In this document: positions 1-8,083 of the stretch, one piece after another | Position numbering within the stretch: position 1 is the stretch's first letter | Layout of the letters: the number at the start of each line of letters is the position of its first letter | NCBI GenBank assembly: GCA_913020735.1 | Contig: CAJWBN010000010.1 | Span: 1-34,152, forward strand | Source of the DNA: an uncultured Acidimicrobiaceae bacterium | Lineage (GTDB): Bacteria > Actinomycetota > Acidimicrobiia > Acidimicrobiales > Poriferisodalaceae | DNA length: 34,152 nucleotides | Direction: 5' to 3' | The notes under the pieces: model-generated | Databases searched by the model: none | Seen by the model: the letters and a program-made list of their open reading frames with translations, nothing else | What the model was told of the DNA's origin: nothing | Made by a program: the position numbers and the translations under genes

Positions 1-1
1 T

Positions 2-358
2 GGAGTACAAGGCGCTAAAGAGCGACGAGATCTCATTGTTAAGGGCATGGCGCGCCATCATCATGAACCAGCTATTGCGTTTGATCGCTGGTCCACAATT
101 TGGTTGGACCCAAGATTTGAGAGTTTTGACATCCGCGAAATGCTTGGCGCCATCACTTGTCCCTTACTGGTATTACAAGGTGACCACGACGAATATGCCA
201 CCGAGGAAATGGTCGATGGCATTATCCAGAGAGTCCCACAAGCAACCGGGAGGTTCATTTCACACTGTGGACATATCGCACATAAGGATCAGCCCGATGT
301 CCTCATTGAAGAAATCGTTGCATTTCTCTCTACGCTGGGCAACAACTCCGTTAGTTAA
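2..358 (+). CDS. Alpha/beta hydrolase, C-terminal part (5' truncated by window edge)
   Basis: The reading frame is open from base 2 to a TAA at 356-358, giving about 118 residues, so the gene begins upstream of the window. The visible part is the C-terminal third of an alpha/beta hydrolase. The strand LLVLQGDHDEYAT carries the likely acid residue, and CGHIAHKDQPDVL carries the likely catalytic histidine followed by the final helix. The nucleophile elbow would lie outside the window, so the substrate cannot be inferred. The ATG at 47 is probably internal, because the frame continues upstream with protein-like sequence. It ends tail to tail with the next gene, the two stop codons overlapping. 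Confidence 0.8.
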   Translation, partial: GVQGAKERRDLIVKGMARHHHEPAIAFDRWSTIWLDPRFESFDIREMLGAITCPLLVLQGDHDEYATEEMVDGIIQRVPQATGRFISHCGHIAHKDQPDVLIEEIVAFLSTLGNNSVS

Positions 359-1236
359 GAGCCCAACAACGCTGTTAGTGCGTCGGCGGACAAACGACCG
401 GGTGCTTCAAGCGGACCAAAGTGAGTTAAGCCCTCGTAATCAATCGTTCGAGAATTATCTAGGGCCTCGGCTGCCGGTTCTCCAAGATTTCCGAAACCAT
501 GGTCACCACTCTTGCCGACCACAACTCTCGCCTTACAGTTGCGGATCCTGTCATTTGTCGACACTCGCTCACCGTCATAGACCCGAGCTTCTTCAGAGCC
601 TCTGCACCTCAAACGCACGGTGCCATCTTCGAGATCCTCGAAGAGATTTGAGACGTAGCTGTGGAGCGCATCGGATCTACAGGTCGAAAACGGTGGTCTG
701 CTGGCAAATCTCTCCAGGGCCTCAGCCCTAGAACCAAAAACCTCACGCCTCTTTTGGGCTCCTAAGATCAGCGGATTCTGACCTGGTGGGAAGGCTTCAC
801 CAGGTCTCCACATAACGGGTTCATAGCCATACATGCGCCGTATCAAACCAGGCCGCGAAGCATCGGCCAACAACAGGGTTGCCGCTCCTATGGAATGGCC
901 TACGCAGTCAAGTTCCCCAGTCTTGATATCAAGATGGTCAACTACGACTAATAAATCCTCTGCAAGACTCGTCCATTCATAATCGCCATTGCTAGGTGGG
1001 GTGCTCCACCCATGAGACCTTAAGTCTGGGGCCCAGATTGTGAACTGTTCCACAAGACCGCTGACAAACGGGCCGTAAGTCCGCGCATTGAAACCCGTAG
1101 CGTGAACGAAAAGTGCCGGTGGCCCTTGTCCTCCGAGACAATGAAGCGCTATGTGGCCACCACCCGCCGAATCCAACATTTCTGGGTCCGGAATACTTCC
1201 CGAGTCTCGTTCATTTTCACTCACCCAATCGACCAT
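355..1236 (-). CDS. Alpha/beta hydrolase
   Basis: A protein of 293 residues with the alpha/beta-hydrolase layout. The oxyanion strand ALFVHATGFNA is near residue 41, the strand IWAPDLRSHGWS follows, and the nucleophile elbow GHSIGA puts the catalytic Ser at 115. A late DYEGLTHFGPLEAP segment probably supplies the histidine. The reading frame extends upstream to 1278, but that would overlap the divergent neighbour; the ATG at 1234-1236 leaves a 19- to 28-base divergent gap and is preferred. The substrate is unknown. Such proteins range from esterases to haloalkane dehalogenases and C-C hydrolases. The family call is firm; the start is moderately sure. Confidence 0.85.
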   Translation of the reverse strand: MVDWVSENERDSGSIPDPEMLDSAGGGHIALHCLGGQGPPALFVHATGFNARTYGPFVSGLVEQFTIWAPDLRSHGWSTPPSNGDYEWTSLAEDLLVVVDHLDIKTGELDCVGHSIGAATLLLADASRPGLIRRMYGYEPVMWRPGEAFPPGQNPLILGAQKRREVFGSRAEALERFASRPPFSTCRSDALHSYVSNLFEDLEDGTVRLRCRGSEEARVYDGERVSTNDRIRNCKARVVVGKSGDHGFGNLGEPAAEALDNSRTIDYEGLTHFGPLEAPGRLSADALTALLGS

Positions 1237-1264
1237 AGACGCAGACGTGGTAACTATGTCGGGT

Positions 1265-1996
1265 ATGAGTGAACACAATTACGACATTGAATTCTTTTGG
1301 GATCCGATTTGCCCTTTCGCCTGGGTTACATCCAGGTGGGTGGAGAAAGTGGCTCTACAAACTGACTATTCAGTCGACTGGCGTTTCATCTCACTACGCA
1401 TCCTCAACAAAGACAAAAATTACGAAACCGACTTCCCATCTGGTTATGAACAAGGGCACACAGCAGGGCTTCGTTTCCTTAGAGCAGCTGCTCACGTTCG
1501 AGAAGAAGAAGGGCGAGGTGCCATGTCCGCTCTGTACGCCGCGTTCGGCACTCATTACTGGGAACTTGAACAACAACCCGGTTTAAGGAAACAACTGGGC
1601 ACCATAGAACACACAAAAAGATGTCTCGAAAGCGCTGGCTTACCAACAAGCTACGCAACCGCCGTAGATGACCCCCAGTGGGATGCAATTATCGAAAATG
1701 AAACTGAACTGGCGTTGTCGCGCACGGGTCGAGATGTCGGAACCCCAATCATCTCCTTCAAACCACCTACTGGTCTCTCTTTTTTTGGGCCGGTTATTTC
1801 TAGAGTGCCCAGCGACGAAGAGGCAGTTCCTCTTTGGGACGCTGTCATCGAATTAGCTAGCTTTCCTGGATTCGCTGAAATGAAACGATCACTCCGGGAA
1901 GCTCCCCAAATAAACGTTCTTGGAACGCTCGAAGCGCCACCAGTTATGGAGGACTGGGAAGCTGGTTCTCGCAAAGACCACAAACCTAAGCAGTAG
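1265..1996 (+). CDS. DsbA-family protein, mycothiol-linked nitroreductase Rv2466c-like
   Basis: A protein of 243 residues with a thioredoxin/DsbA fold that lines up throughout with mycobacterial Rv2466c: FFWDPICPFAWVTSRWV at the N-terminus, the ISLRILN strand, the GRDVGTPII cis-Pro loop, FFGPVISRVP, and a final FAEMKRSLREAPQ. The family reduces disulfides or nitro compounds with mycothiol. Rv2466c has a CPWC active site, whereas here the motif is C16-P-F-A19, so the second cysteine is missing and a monothiol mechanism is implied. A second ATG at 1256 is equally possible. It is transcribed divergently from the hydrolase and followed 29 bases later by a PPOX-type gene. A mycothione reductase is encoded at 17797-19203. 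Confidence 0.85.
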   Translation: MSEHNYDIEFFWDPICPFAWVTSRWVEKVALQTDYSVDWRFISLRILNKDKNYETDFPSGYEQGHTAGLRFLRAAAHVREEEGRGAMSALYAAFGTHYWELEQQPGLRKQLGTIEHTKRCLESAGLPTSYATAVDDPQWDAIIENETELALSRTGRDVGTPIISFKPPTGLSFFGPVISRVPSDEEAVPLWDAVIELASFPGFAEMKRSLREAPQINVLGTLEAPPVMEDWEAGSRKDHKPKQ

Positions 1997-2025
1997 CTAG
2001 AAGGCCGGCGGCCTAATGTGTGCCC

Positions 2026-2619
2026 ATGACTGAATCTGCAGGTGAACTGTACGGACCTGGGGCAAGAACCCTGCAAGGCCATTTTGATGCCACAAGATTG
2101 GCAGACCGACTCAGTGAAGTGACTGTCAGTTCGACAATTGACGATCGAACTGCCTCCTACCTCGAACGAGCCACCTACTTCTTCTTAGCTACGGTCGATG
2201 GTCACGGATTTCCTGATGTTTCCTACAAGGGCGGTCGAGCCGGTTTCGTTAAGGTCTTAGATAATCGAACTTTGCGCTTTCCTTCCTACGATGGAAACGG
2301 CATGTATCGGTCATTGGGCAACATTCAAGAGACCGCGAAAGTCGCATTGCTGTTCATTCGCCAAAATGAAAATGCGAACAGAATTCGCATCCATGGGACC
2401 GCAACACTTCTCCTTGATGAACCTTCTTTATCAGCCTTCGAAGGCGCTGAAGTAGTAGTGGAAGTTGAGTTAAGCCGAATATTTCCTAACTGTCCTCGGT
2501 ACATCCATGATCTCGAATCTGGAACAATTTCTGAGTTCGCTCCGGGGGGCCCGACTCCCCCACCTGAGCCCGAATGGAAACAGTGGGACACCTTTGCAGA
2601 CGTCCTACCTAAGGAATAA
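2026..2619 (+). CDS. Pyridoxamine 5'-phosphate oxidase-family (PPOX) flavin/F420 protein
   Basis: A protein of 197 residues. The central part (TASYLERATYFFLATVDGHGFPDVSYKGG, residues roughly 44-72, then FPSYDGNGMYRSLGNI and KVALLFI) is the split beta-barrel of the PPOX family, with the usual FLATVDGxGxPDVS start and the NxMxxSLGNI segment that contacts FMN or F420. The last 40 residues are Pro/Glu-rich with a PTPPPEPEW stretch. Members oxidise or reduce small molecules with a flavin; the substrate is unknown. The ATG at 2026 has no clear Shine-Dalgarno sequence. Only 4 bases separate its stop from the LLM oxidoreductase, suggesting one operon and possibly a shared cofactor. Confidence 0.82.
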   Translation: MTESAGELYGPGARTLQGHFDATRLADRLSEVTVSSTIDDRTASYLERATYFFLATVDGHGFPDVSYKGGRAGFVKVLDNRTLRFPSYDGNGMYRSLGNIQETAKVALLFIRQNENANRIRIHGTATLLLDEPSLSAFEGAEVVVEVELSRIFPNCPRYIHDLESGTISEFAPGGPTPPPEPEWKQWDTFADVLPKE

Positions 2620-2623
2620 CGCC

Positions 2624-3637
2624 ATGAAAGTTTTTGCCACTCTCCCCCAGGCAGACCTAAACGATGTTCCAGAAGCGATTCGACGCATCGAAGCCGATGG
2701 ATACGACGGAGTCGTAGCACTGGAAAACAGGCATGACCCTTTTCTTCCCTTGGCCGTGGCAGCTATCCATTCAGAGCGCCTCGAGCTCGCAACCGGCGTT
2801 GCTATCGCGTTCCCTAGAAGCCCCATGATCGCAGCCAACATCGCTTGGGACTTACAACAAGCAAGCTCAGGCCGATTTGAGTTGGGGTTAGGTAGCCAAG
2901 TCCGCGGACACAACGAACGGCGGTTTAGCGTCAAGTGGTTGTCTCCAGCTCCGCGGATGCGCGAATACGTTGAGTCTGTCAGGGCCATCTGGCACACATG
3001 GTCAACTGGACAACCGTTGAACTACGAAGGTGACTTCTACAACTTCACTCTCATGACCCCGAATTTCACTCCTGAACCACTAACAGTTCCCCTGCCAAAG
3101 ATCACTATGGCAGCTGTTGGGCCAATGATGTTAAGAACAGCCGGACGGGTATGTGACGGAGTTAGGCTTCATGCGTTTTGCACCCGCTCCTACCTCGAAG
3201 AGAAAATTTTGCCCGAGTTAGATATCGGCCTCAACGAAAATTCGTTGCCCCGAGATCAGTTCGAAATTAGCGGTGGTGGCTTCCTATGCACAGGGCCTAA
3301 CGATCAGTCCGTCGAAGAAATGCTTGATTGGGTTCGTTATCGCATCGGATTTTACGGAAGCACTAAGGCTTATTGGCCCGTCCTTGAGCAACACGACCTT
3401 CTAGATCTTGGACAAGAGCTCAACTATCTTTCCAAAAATGATGGCTGGTCAAAGATGGCTTCACTGGTAACTGACGAGGTAGTGAGGCATTTTGCTGCTG
3501 TCGGGCGACACGATGAAATAGTTAAAGCCATAACGGAACGTTTTGGTGGTCTAACCGATGCCATCGGGGCGAGCGCATCACCGGAGATTCCTGCGGACTT
3601 GCCGCCAGACGTCATTCAAGACATCCAAGCTATTTAG
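2624..3637 (+). CDS. LLM-class F420-dependent oxidoreductase
   Basis: A 337-residue luciferase-like TIM-barrel protein. Hallmarks are the N-terminal IEADGYDGVVALENRHDPF, the strand RLELATGVAIAFPRSPM, the SGRFELGLGSQVRGHNERRF segment with the Gly-rich cofactor-binding turn, and PKITMAAVGPMMLRTAGRVCDGVRLHAF. It resembles the actinobacterial TIGR03617-type subfamily, usually assigned to coenzyme F420 rather than FMN; that assignment is from family knowledge. The start at 2624 is chosen because an AAGGA Shine-Dalgarno lies at 2611-2615 and the PPOX gene ends at 2619. The substrate is unknown. It converges on the serine hydrolase with a 12-base gap. Confidence 0.88.
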   Translation: MKVFATLPQADLNDVPEAIRRIEADGYDGVVALENRHDPFLPLAVAAIHSERLELATGVAIAFPRSPMIAANIAWDLQQASSGRFELGLGSQVRGHNERRFSVKWLSPAPRMREYVESVRAIWHTWSTGQPLNYEGDFYNFTLMTPNFTPEPLTVPLPKITMAAVGPMMLRTAGRVCDGVRLHAFCTRSYLEEKILPELDIGLNENSLPRDQFEISGGGFLCTGPNDQSVEEMLDWVRYRIGFYGSTKAYWPVLEQHDLLDLGQELNYLSKNDGWSKMASLVTDEVVRHFAAVGRHDEIVKAITERFGGLTDAIGASASPEIPADLPPDVIQDIQAI

Positions 3638-3649
3638 TTTTGAGTAAAA

Positions 3650-4795
3650 CTAGCTTCGCTCTTTCTCCAAAGCGGCATACGTTGCGGCTATCAAATTGAA
3701 AGCCCGCGAATCCCCAACGAGACCTGGGGCCATTCTGTTCATTGAATAGGAAATGGTAAGCCGCTCGTCCATATCCATGACACCTAGTGAACCTCCCCAT
3801 CCAAACCAATAAAGAGTATTTTCACTCGGAGTTAAAGGCACACGTTCGTGGTTGATTCCAAACCCTGTCCCATAAGGAACACCCATCCCTAAAACCAAAT
3901 CACGCTCGAAAGTGCGACGCTGTAATGCGTCTTGAATTATGGAAGACCCCATCAACCTGACCCCATCAACGCTCCCCCCACACGCGATCGCCGAGTGAAT
4001 TCGCGAAATAGACCTAGCATTTCCAATGCCACCAGCCGCAGGGATTTCAGCTTGTCGCCACTTCGTTGTCGCTGGCTCAGTGCCATCGATGACACAACTT
4101 TTTAAGGTCTTCGACGCTACAGAATCCACTTCAGCTTCGACCATCTCATCAACTCCCCGGCCCGGAGTCTCCAACTCGGCAACGCGGTGTCCTTCCGAGA
4201 TAGGCAGACCGATATGAAAATCCGCCCCGAGAGGTCGAGCGACCTCTTCACTGAAAAATGTTCCAAGTGTCCTACCGTCAACACGCCGCAAGATCTCCGC
4301 CTGCATCGTGCCTTGAGTTAACGCGTGATAGCCCGGCGCTGTTCCGGGTTCCCACCAAGGCTCCATCCCCGCCAACAAAGAAGCACATAATTCATGGTCG
4401 TAGAGCTCATCGGCTGTGATTACCCTCGGAAACCCGGAACACCCAGTCTGGTGGGTCATTACATGTCTCACTAAGACTTCACTTTTACCGTTGCTGCCAA
4501 ACTCTGGCCAGTACTTCACAACAGGGCTGGAGAAATCAATCAGCTGCCGATCCGCCAACATCAACATGCATATTGACGCCATGGTTTTAGTCGTCGAGTA
4601 AACGTTGACAATCGTATTTTCTTCCCACGGCTCTCCCTCAGCCGTTCGACTCCCCGCCCACAGGTCAACCATATTCTTTCCATCGAGCGTGACCGCCACG
4701 CTCGCTCCTAGTTCTTCGCCAGAATCAAAGTTGGCTTCAAACGCATCTCGCACAAGCAAAAAATCTTCGGCGCAACTTCCGTTAATTAAAACCAT
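3650..4795 (-). CDS. Serine hydrolase, beta-lactamase / esterase EstB-like
   Basis: A 381-residue protein of the class C beta-lactamase fold (PF00144 type). The catalytic SxxK motif is Y-S67-T-T-K70. The region GYHALTQGTMQAEI near residue 165 supplies the YxN-like tyrosine position, and a C-terminal FGWGGSLGVMDMDERL matches the KTG-like strand with Gly-Gly-Ser. No signal peptide is visible, so it is probably a cytoplasmic esterase or peptidase-like enzyme rather than an antibiotic beta-lactamase. The ATG at 4795 is preferred over 4810 because a run of six G lies 4 bases upstream on the minus strand. A paralogue of the same superfamily lies at 19303-20535. Confidence 0.87.
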   Translation of the reverse strand: MVLINGSCAEDFLLVRDAFEANFDSGEELGASVAVTLDGKNMVDLWAGSRTAEGEPWEENTIVNVYSTTKTMASICMLMLADRQLIDFSSPVVKYWPEFGSNGKSEVLVRHVMTHQTGCSGFPRVITADELYDHELCASLLAGMEPWWEPGTAPGYHALTQGTMQAEILRRVDGRTLGTFFSEEVARPLGADFHIGLPISEGHRVAELETPGRGVDEMVEAEVDSVASKTLKSCVIDGTEPATTKWRQAEIPAAGGIGNARSISRIHSAIACGGSVDGVRLMGSSIIQDALQRRTFERDLVLGMGVPYGTGFGINHERVPLTPSENTLYWFGWGGSLGVMDMDERLTISYSMNRMAPGLVGDSRAFNLIAATYAALEKERS

Positions 4796-4876
4796 TAGAC
4801 CCCCCGACAAGGCTCGCTAAAAGAAAGCTAGCGCCAAATCTAGAAATTCTTCAGGGCCCTACACATCGCCAATTAG

Positions 4877-5890
4877 TTAAGTAACGAAACCAGCGACGCC
4901 AAGTGCTATTCCTGCAAGTAGCAACCAGGACATAAGACCTGCTTTGAGTGGTCCTCCACCCATCGATGCCAGATTTCTGAATTTCACTAAGGCACCAACG
5001 CCGACCATTGCAGCCGTGAGTAAAACCTTTCGAGCGTCATCAAGGAAGCCAAGTAGATCGGCAGGCACCACGCCCAAAGACCGAATGGCCACCGCCAGAA
5101 CAAACCCAAAGACAAACAATGGAACAATCTGGGTTTTGCCTGACCTGTCACCGTTGTCTTCGCGTCGCGCCCGAAAACTCAAGATGATCAGAATAGGTCC
5201 CAACAAAGCGACCCGGCCAAGTTTCACGATGACTGCCGTTTCTAAGGCTTCATCTCCATGCATAGCAGCTGTCGCTACGACTTGGGCTACGTCGTGAATG
5301 GCGGAGCCAGCCCACCAACCAAACAGTTCAGGGCTGAATTCCAAGATCGCCCCGACAACAGGGTAAGAGGCCATTGAAAGTGTCCCAAACAAAGTCACCA
5401 CGCCAACGGCATAAGCGACTTCTTCTTCCTCTGCATCCGTCAGAGGCTTAACCGCAGCTATTGCTGACACACCGCAGACCGCGTAGCCGACACCTAACAA
5501 ACGACCGAAAGCAGGCGATAGCCCAAATAAAGAGCAGATCCGCCCCACACCCCAAAGGGTCAGAGCGACTAGCGCTATCACAACGATCACATCAAGCCAA
5601 CCCATGCTCTGACGCAGCTCTGAAATGCTTAAACGAAAGCCTAGAAGTACAACTCCGCATCGAAGCAACCGCCGTGATGCGAAAGCCAATCCAAGCTGAG
5701 TCTGGCCTTGAAAGAAGGGTAGGTTCCCAAGACAAAGACCGAAGCCAAGCGCTATCGCCCCAGCTGACAAACCAGTTATCGAGTTAAAGCACAATGCAAG
5801 TGCCGTCACACAGGCAACAAGAGCTAAACCCGGACCGACCTGACGTAACCACTGAGAACAATCACGGAGGATCTGAATTTGAGGTTTCAT
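4877..5890 (-). CDS. yeiH: YeiH-family putative sulfate exporter (UPF0324) membrane protein
   Basis: A 337-residue very hydrophobic protein with about ten membrane segments. Recognisable family signatures are LRCGVVLLGFRLS (residues about 76-88), a YAVCGVSAIAAVKP segment, the EEEVAYAVGVVTLFGTLSM helix, GWWAGSAIHDVAQVVATA, and DARKVLLTAAMVGVGALVKF. These match the YeiH/Cons_hypoth698 family, annotated as putative sulfate exporters mostly by association with LysR/CysB-type regulators. No such regulator is adjacent here. A GGAA lies just before the ATG. It is divergent from serB, with 169 bases between them. The family is sure; the substrate is not. Confidence 0.88.
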   Translation of the reverse strand: MKPQIQILRDCSQWLRQVGPGLALVACVTALALCFNSITGLSAGAIALGFGLCLGNLPFFQGQTQLGLAFASRRLLRCGVVLLGFRLSISELRQSMGWLDVIVVIALVALTLWGVGRICSLFGLSPAFGRLLGVGYAVCGVSAIAAVKPLTDAEEEEVAYAVGVVTLFGTLSMASYPVVGAILEFSPELFGWWAGSAIHDVAQVVATAAMHGDEALETAVIVKLGRVALLGPILIILSFRARREDNGDRSGKTQIVPLFVFGFVLAVAIRSLGVVPADLLGFLDDARKVLLTAAMVGVGALVKFRNLASMGGGPLKAGLMSWLLLAGIALGVAGFVT

Positions 5891-6059
5891 AAAAGTTCCG
5901 TAATGGATAACGACAGGCCCTTACTATCAAAAGTTGGCGACTTTCGCTGTCAGGTCACATTGATTACCTACACCTTTTGTCACTCATATCGAAGAAAAAG
6001 ACGTTTCAAAATTATGTATACGAGAGTCGTAGAACAGGCCGACTCACCGATGTACGGTC

Positions 6060-7265
6060 ATGGGAATGACGCTCCCCCAAACTATTTTGATCAGAGTGAC
6101 AGGCCAAGATCGACCAGGCATAACCACCGAACTTTTAAGTCTTCTATCTTCGCTTGGGGCCGAGCTACAAGATATTGAACAGGTCGTAGTTCAACGCCAA
6201 TTGACCCTGGGACTAGCAACCTCCGCACCCACAGGGAGGGACTTAGTTAAGGAAGTCCTCTTATTCGGCTGGGAGCGCGACTTAGAAATTGACTTTGAAA
6301 TTATTGACCCGACCCCATCTCAACACGTCAAGCGCCATGTGGTGACCGCCCTTGCTTCCGATCTTTCACCAAAGGCTCTGGCGCTCACCAGTGGCGCAAT
6401 TACTAAAAGTGGTGGCAACATCGACCGCATACATCGCCTATCTCGATTTCCAGTCTGGAGCTATGAGTTTCTAGTCGAGGGAGCGAACTCTGAAGAGCTG
6501 CGAGCTTCGCTTATGGACGTCGCAGCGCGAGAAGCTATCGACATTGCTGTTCAACCTCATGACCTATCGCGACGGTCAAGTCGCTTGGTTGTCCTTGACG
6601 TTGATTCAACGCTGATTCGTAATGAGGTAATCGACCTCTTGGCTGATGAGGCTGGTCACAGCGAGAGCGTGCGGCAACTGACAGAGCTCGCCATGAAAGG
6701 CGAACTGGATTACTCCGAAGCCCTAAAGCAGCGAGTCAAGTTACTAGCGGGCTCAAAGGTAGAGATAGTTGAAAAAGCTATCTCCCGCATGGTCCTTACA
6801 GCGGGGGCTCGTACTTTCATTCGAACGCTCAAACGTCTCGGTTACCGAGTAGCGATAATCAGCGGAGGCTTCACTCATTTTACAGATGTGCTCTCGGAAG
6901 ATTTAGACCTAGACCACGCTTACGCCAACAAACTCGAAGTACTAGATGGCTTCATAACCGGCCGAATTGAAGGCGACATCGTTGATGCAGAGGCGAAAGC
7001 AAGACTGCTGGAGGTTATTGCCCGTCAAGAAGGCATCCCGCTCGAACAAACAGTTGCGATCGGCGATGGGGCAAACGATCTACCAATGCTTCAAAAAGCC
7101 GGCCTCGGAATCGCTTTTAATGCAAAACCTGTTCTGGTTGGGGCAGCCGATACTTCTTTGAACGTTCCATACTTAGACGCGATTCTCTTCATGCTTGGAG
7201 TAAGCCGAGAAGAGATCGAAGCTGCTGATGCCTCCGACCTAGACACCCAAGGCTCAACCCCCTAG
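6060..7265 (+). CDS. serB: Phosphoserine phosphatase SerB with N-terminal ACT domains
   Basis: A 401-residue HAD-family enzyme that dephosphorylates O-phospho-L-serine in the last step of serine synthesis. Residues about 5-165 are a regulatory part: an ACT domain beginning ILIRVTGQDRPGITTELLSLL and a second ACT-like segment (HVVTALASDLSPKALALTSGAI). The catalytic core follows: motif I DVDSTLIRNE near residue 180, motif II IISGGFTHF, and motif III/IV GDGANDLPML with the downstream Lys/Asp loop GIAFNAKP. The length matches the mycobacterial-type ACT-SerB. An alternative ATG lies at 6066; neither has a strong Shine-Dalgarno. Serine made here feeds the glycine pool that the downstream gcvTP genes consume. 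Confidence 0.95.
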   Translation: MGMTLPQTILIRVTGQDRPGITTELLSLLSSLGAELQDIEQVVVQRQLTLGLATSAPTGRDLVKEVLLFGWERDLEIDFEIIDPTPSQHVKRHVVTALASDLSPKALALTSGAITKSGGNIDRIHRLSRFPVWSYEFLVEGANSEELRASLMDVAAREAIDIAVQPHDLSRRSSRLVVLDVDSTLIRNEVIDLLADEAGHSESVRQLTELAMKGELDYSEALKQRVKLLAGSKVEIVEKAISRMVLTAGARTFIRTLKRLGYRVAIISGGFTHFTDVLSEDLDLDHAYANKLEVLDGFITGRIEGDIVDAEAKARLLEVIARQEGIPLEQTVAIGDGANDLPMLQKAGLGIAFNAKPVLVGAADTSLNVPYLDAILFMLGVSREEIEAADASDLDTQGSTP

Positions 7266-7297
7266 CCAGTTCTTGTGCGTTGTGAGACACTGCAACC

Positions 7298-8050
7298 ATG
7301 AACCAGAGTGCTCAACCCCTAGTCATGCGGTCTGACCGTGACGGCATCACTACCTTAGCCCTCAACAGGCCTGAAGCTTTGAACGCTTTGAGCCCATCGC
7401 TATTCGAAGAGCTGCAAGCGCATCTCACTAATATTTCCAATACACCGGAAGAAACCGGTGTCGTAATCCTCACCGGTAACGGCCGTTCTTTCTCAGCGGG
7501 AAATGATTTAAAGGCGATCGAAAAAGGCGAAAAGGCCGCCACTCCATACCAGCAGGCAGAAACACTTGATTTCATTGAACGAATGCCGCAGCCAGTTATC
7601 GCTTCAGTTCGCGGTCACTGCTATACGGGAGCCCTGGAATTGGTCATAGCCTGCGATTTACTAATTTGCTCTGAGGACGCCAGATTCTGCGATACGCATG
7701 GGAAGTGGGGCATGGTACCTACCTGGGGCATGACCAATCGTCTGCCCGAGAGAGTGGGACCCTTAGTAGCGCGCGACCTGATGTACAGCGGGCGAGTCGT
7801 CGCTGGGACAGAAGCGGAGCAGATTGGTTTGGCTAATAGGTGCGTGCCTGACACTGACCTAGACACATCTGCCCATGAGTGGGCTGAAACCATCGTTGCC
7901 AATTCTTGGCACACTTTGCGCGAAGAGAAAAAACAGATGCGTCTACTCGCGGAAATGAACCGCGATGACGGGATCAAATGGGCTCGAGAGCACGGTCCTG
8001 GAGCAGCGCCCGACATGCTTGAACGGATCCGAGGCGCCTTCCAACGCTGA
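7298..8050 (+). CDS. Enoyl-CoA hydratase/isomerase family protein
   Basis: A 250-residue crotonase-fold protein. The N-terminal ITTLALNRPEALNALSP and the oxyanion-hole segment TGNGRSFSAGNDLKAIEKG (about residues 59-77) are typical. The second half of the oxyanion hole is in ASVRGHCYTGALELVIACDLLI (about 100-121), then ARFCDTHGKWGMVPTWG. Members hydrate, isomerise or hydrolyse acyl-CoA thioesters; the exact substrate cannot be read. It starts 32 bases after serB and ends 33 bases before the selenocysteine ArsC, so the three may be cotranscribed. An enoyl-CoA hydratase paralogue lies at 26156-27052. Confidence 0.9.
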   Translation: MNQSAQPLVMRSDRDGITTLALNRPEALNALSPSLFEELQAHLTNISNTPEETGVVILTGNGRSFSAGNDLKAIEKGEKAATPYQQAETLDFIERMPQPVIASVRGHCYTGALELVIACDLLICSEDARFCDTHGKWGMVPTWGMTNRLPERVGPLVARDLMYSGRVVAGTEAEQIGLANRCVPDTDLDTSAHEWAETIVANSWHTLREEKKQMRLLAEMNRDDGIKWAREHGPGAAPDMLERIRGAFQR

Positions 8051-8083
8051 TACGGTCATAGTTAGATCGAACGAGGAGTTTTC

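Noticed and set aside
36-731. A 231-codon plus-strand ORF at the left edge
   Set aside because: It lies across and antisense to the two hydrolase genes and has a low-complexity Ser/Arg-rich translation typical of a shadow frame.
3650-4795. Antibiotic beta-lactamase
   Set aside because: The SxxK motif is present but there is no signal peptide and the overall pattern is that of EstB-type esterases.
5879-6178. A 99-codon ORF over the yeiH-serB divergent region
   Set aside because: It overlaps the serB start in another frame and its translation has no protein-like character.
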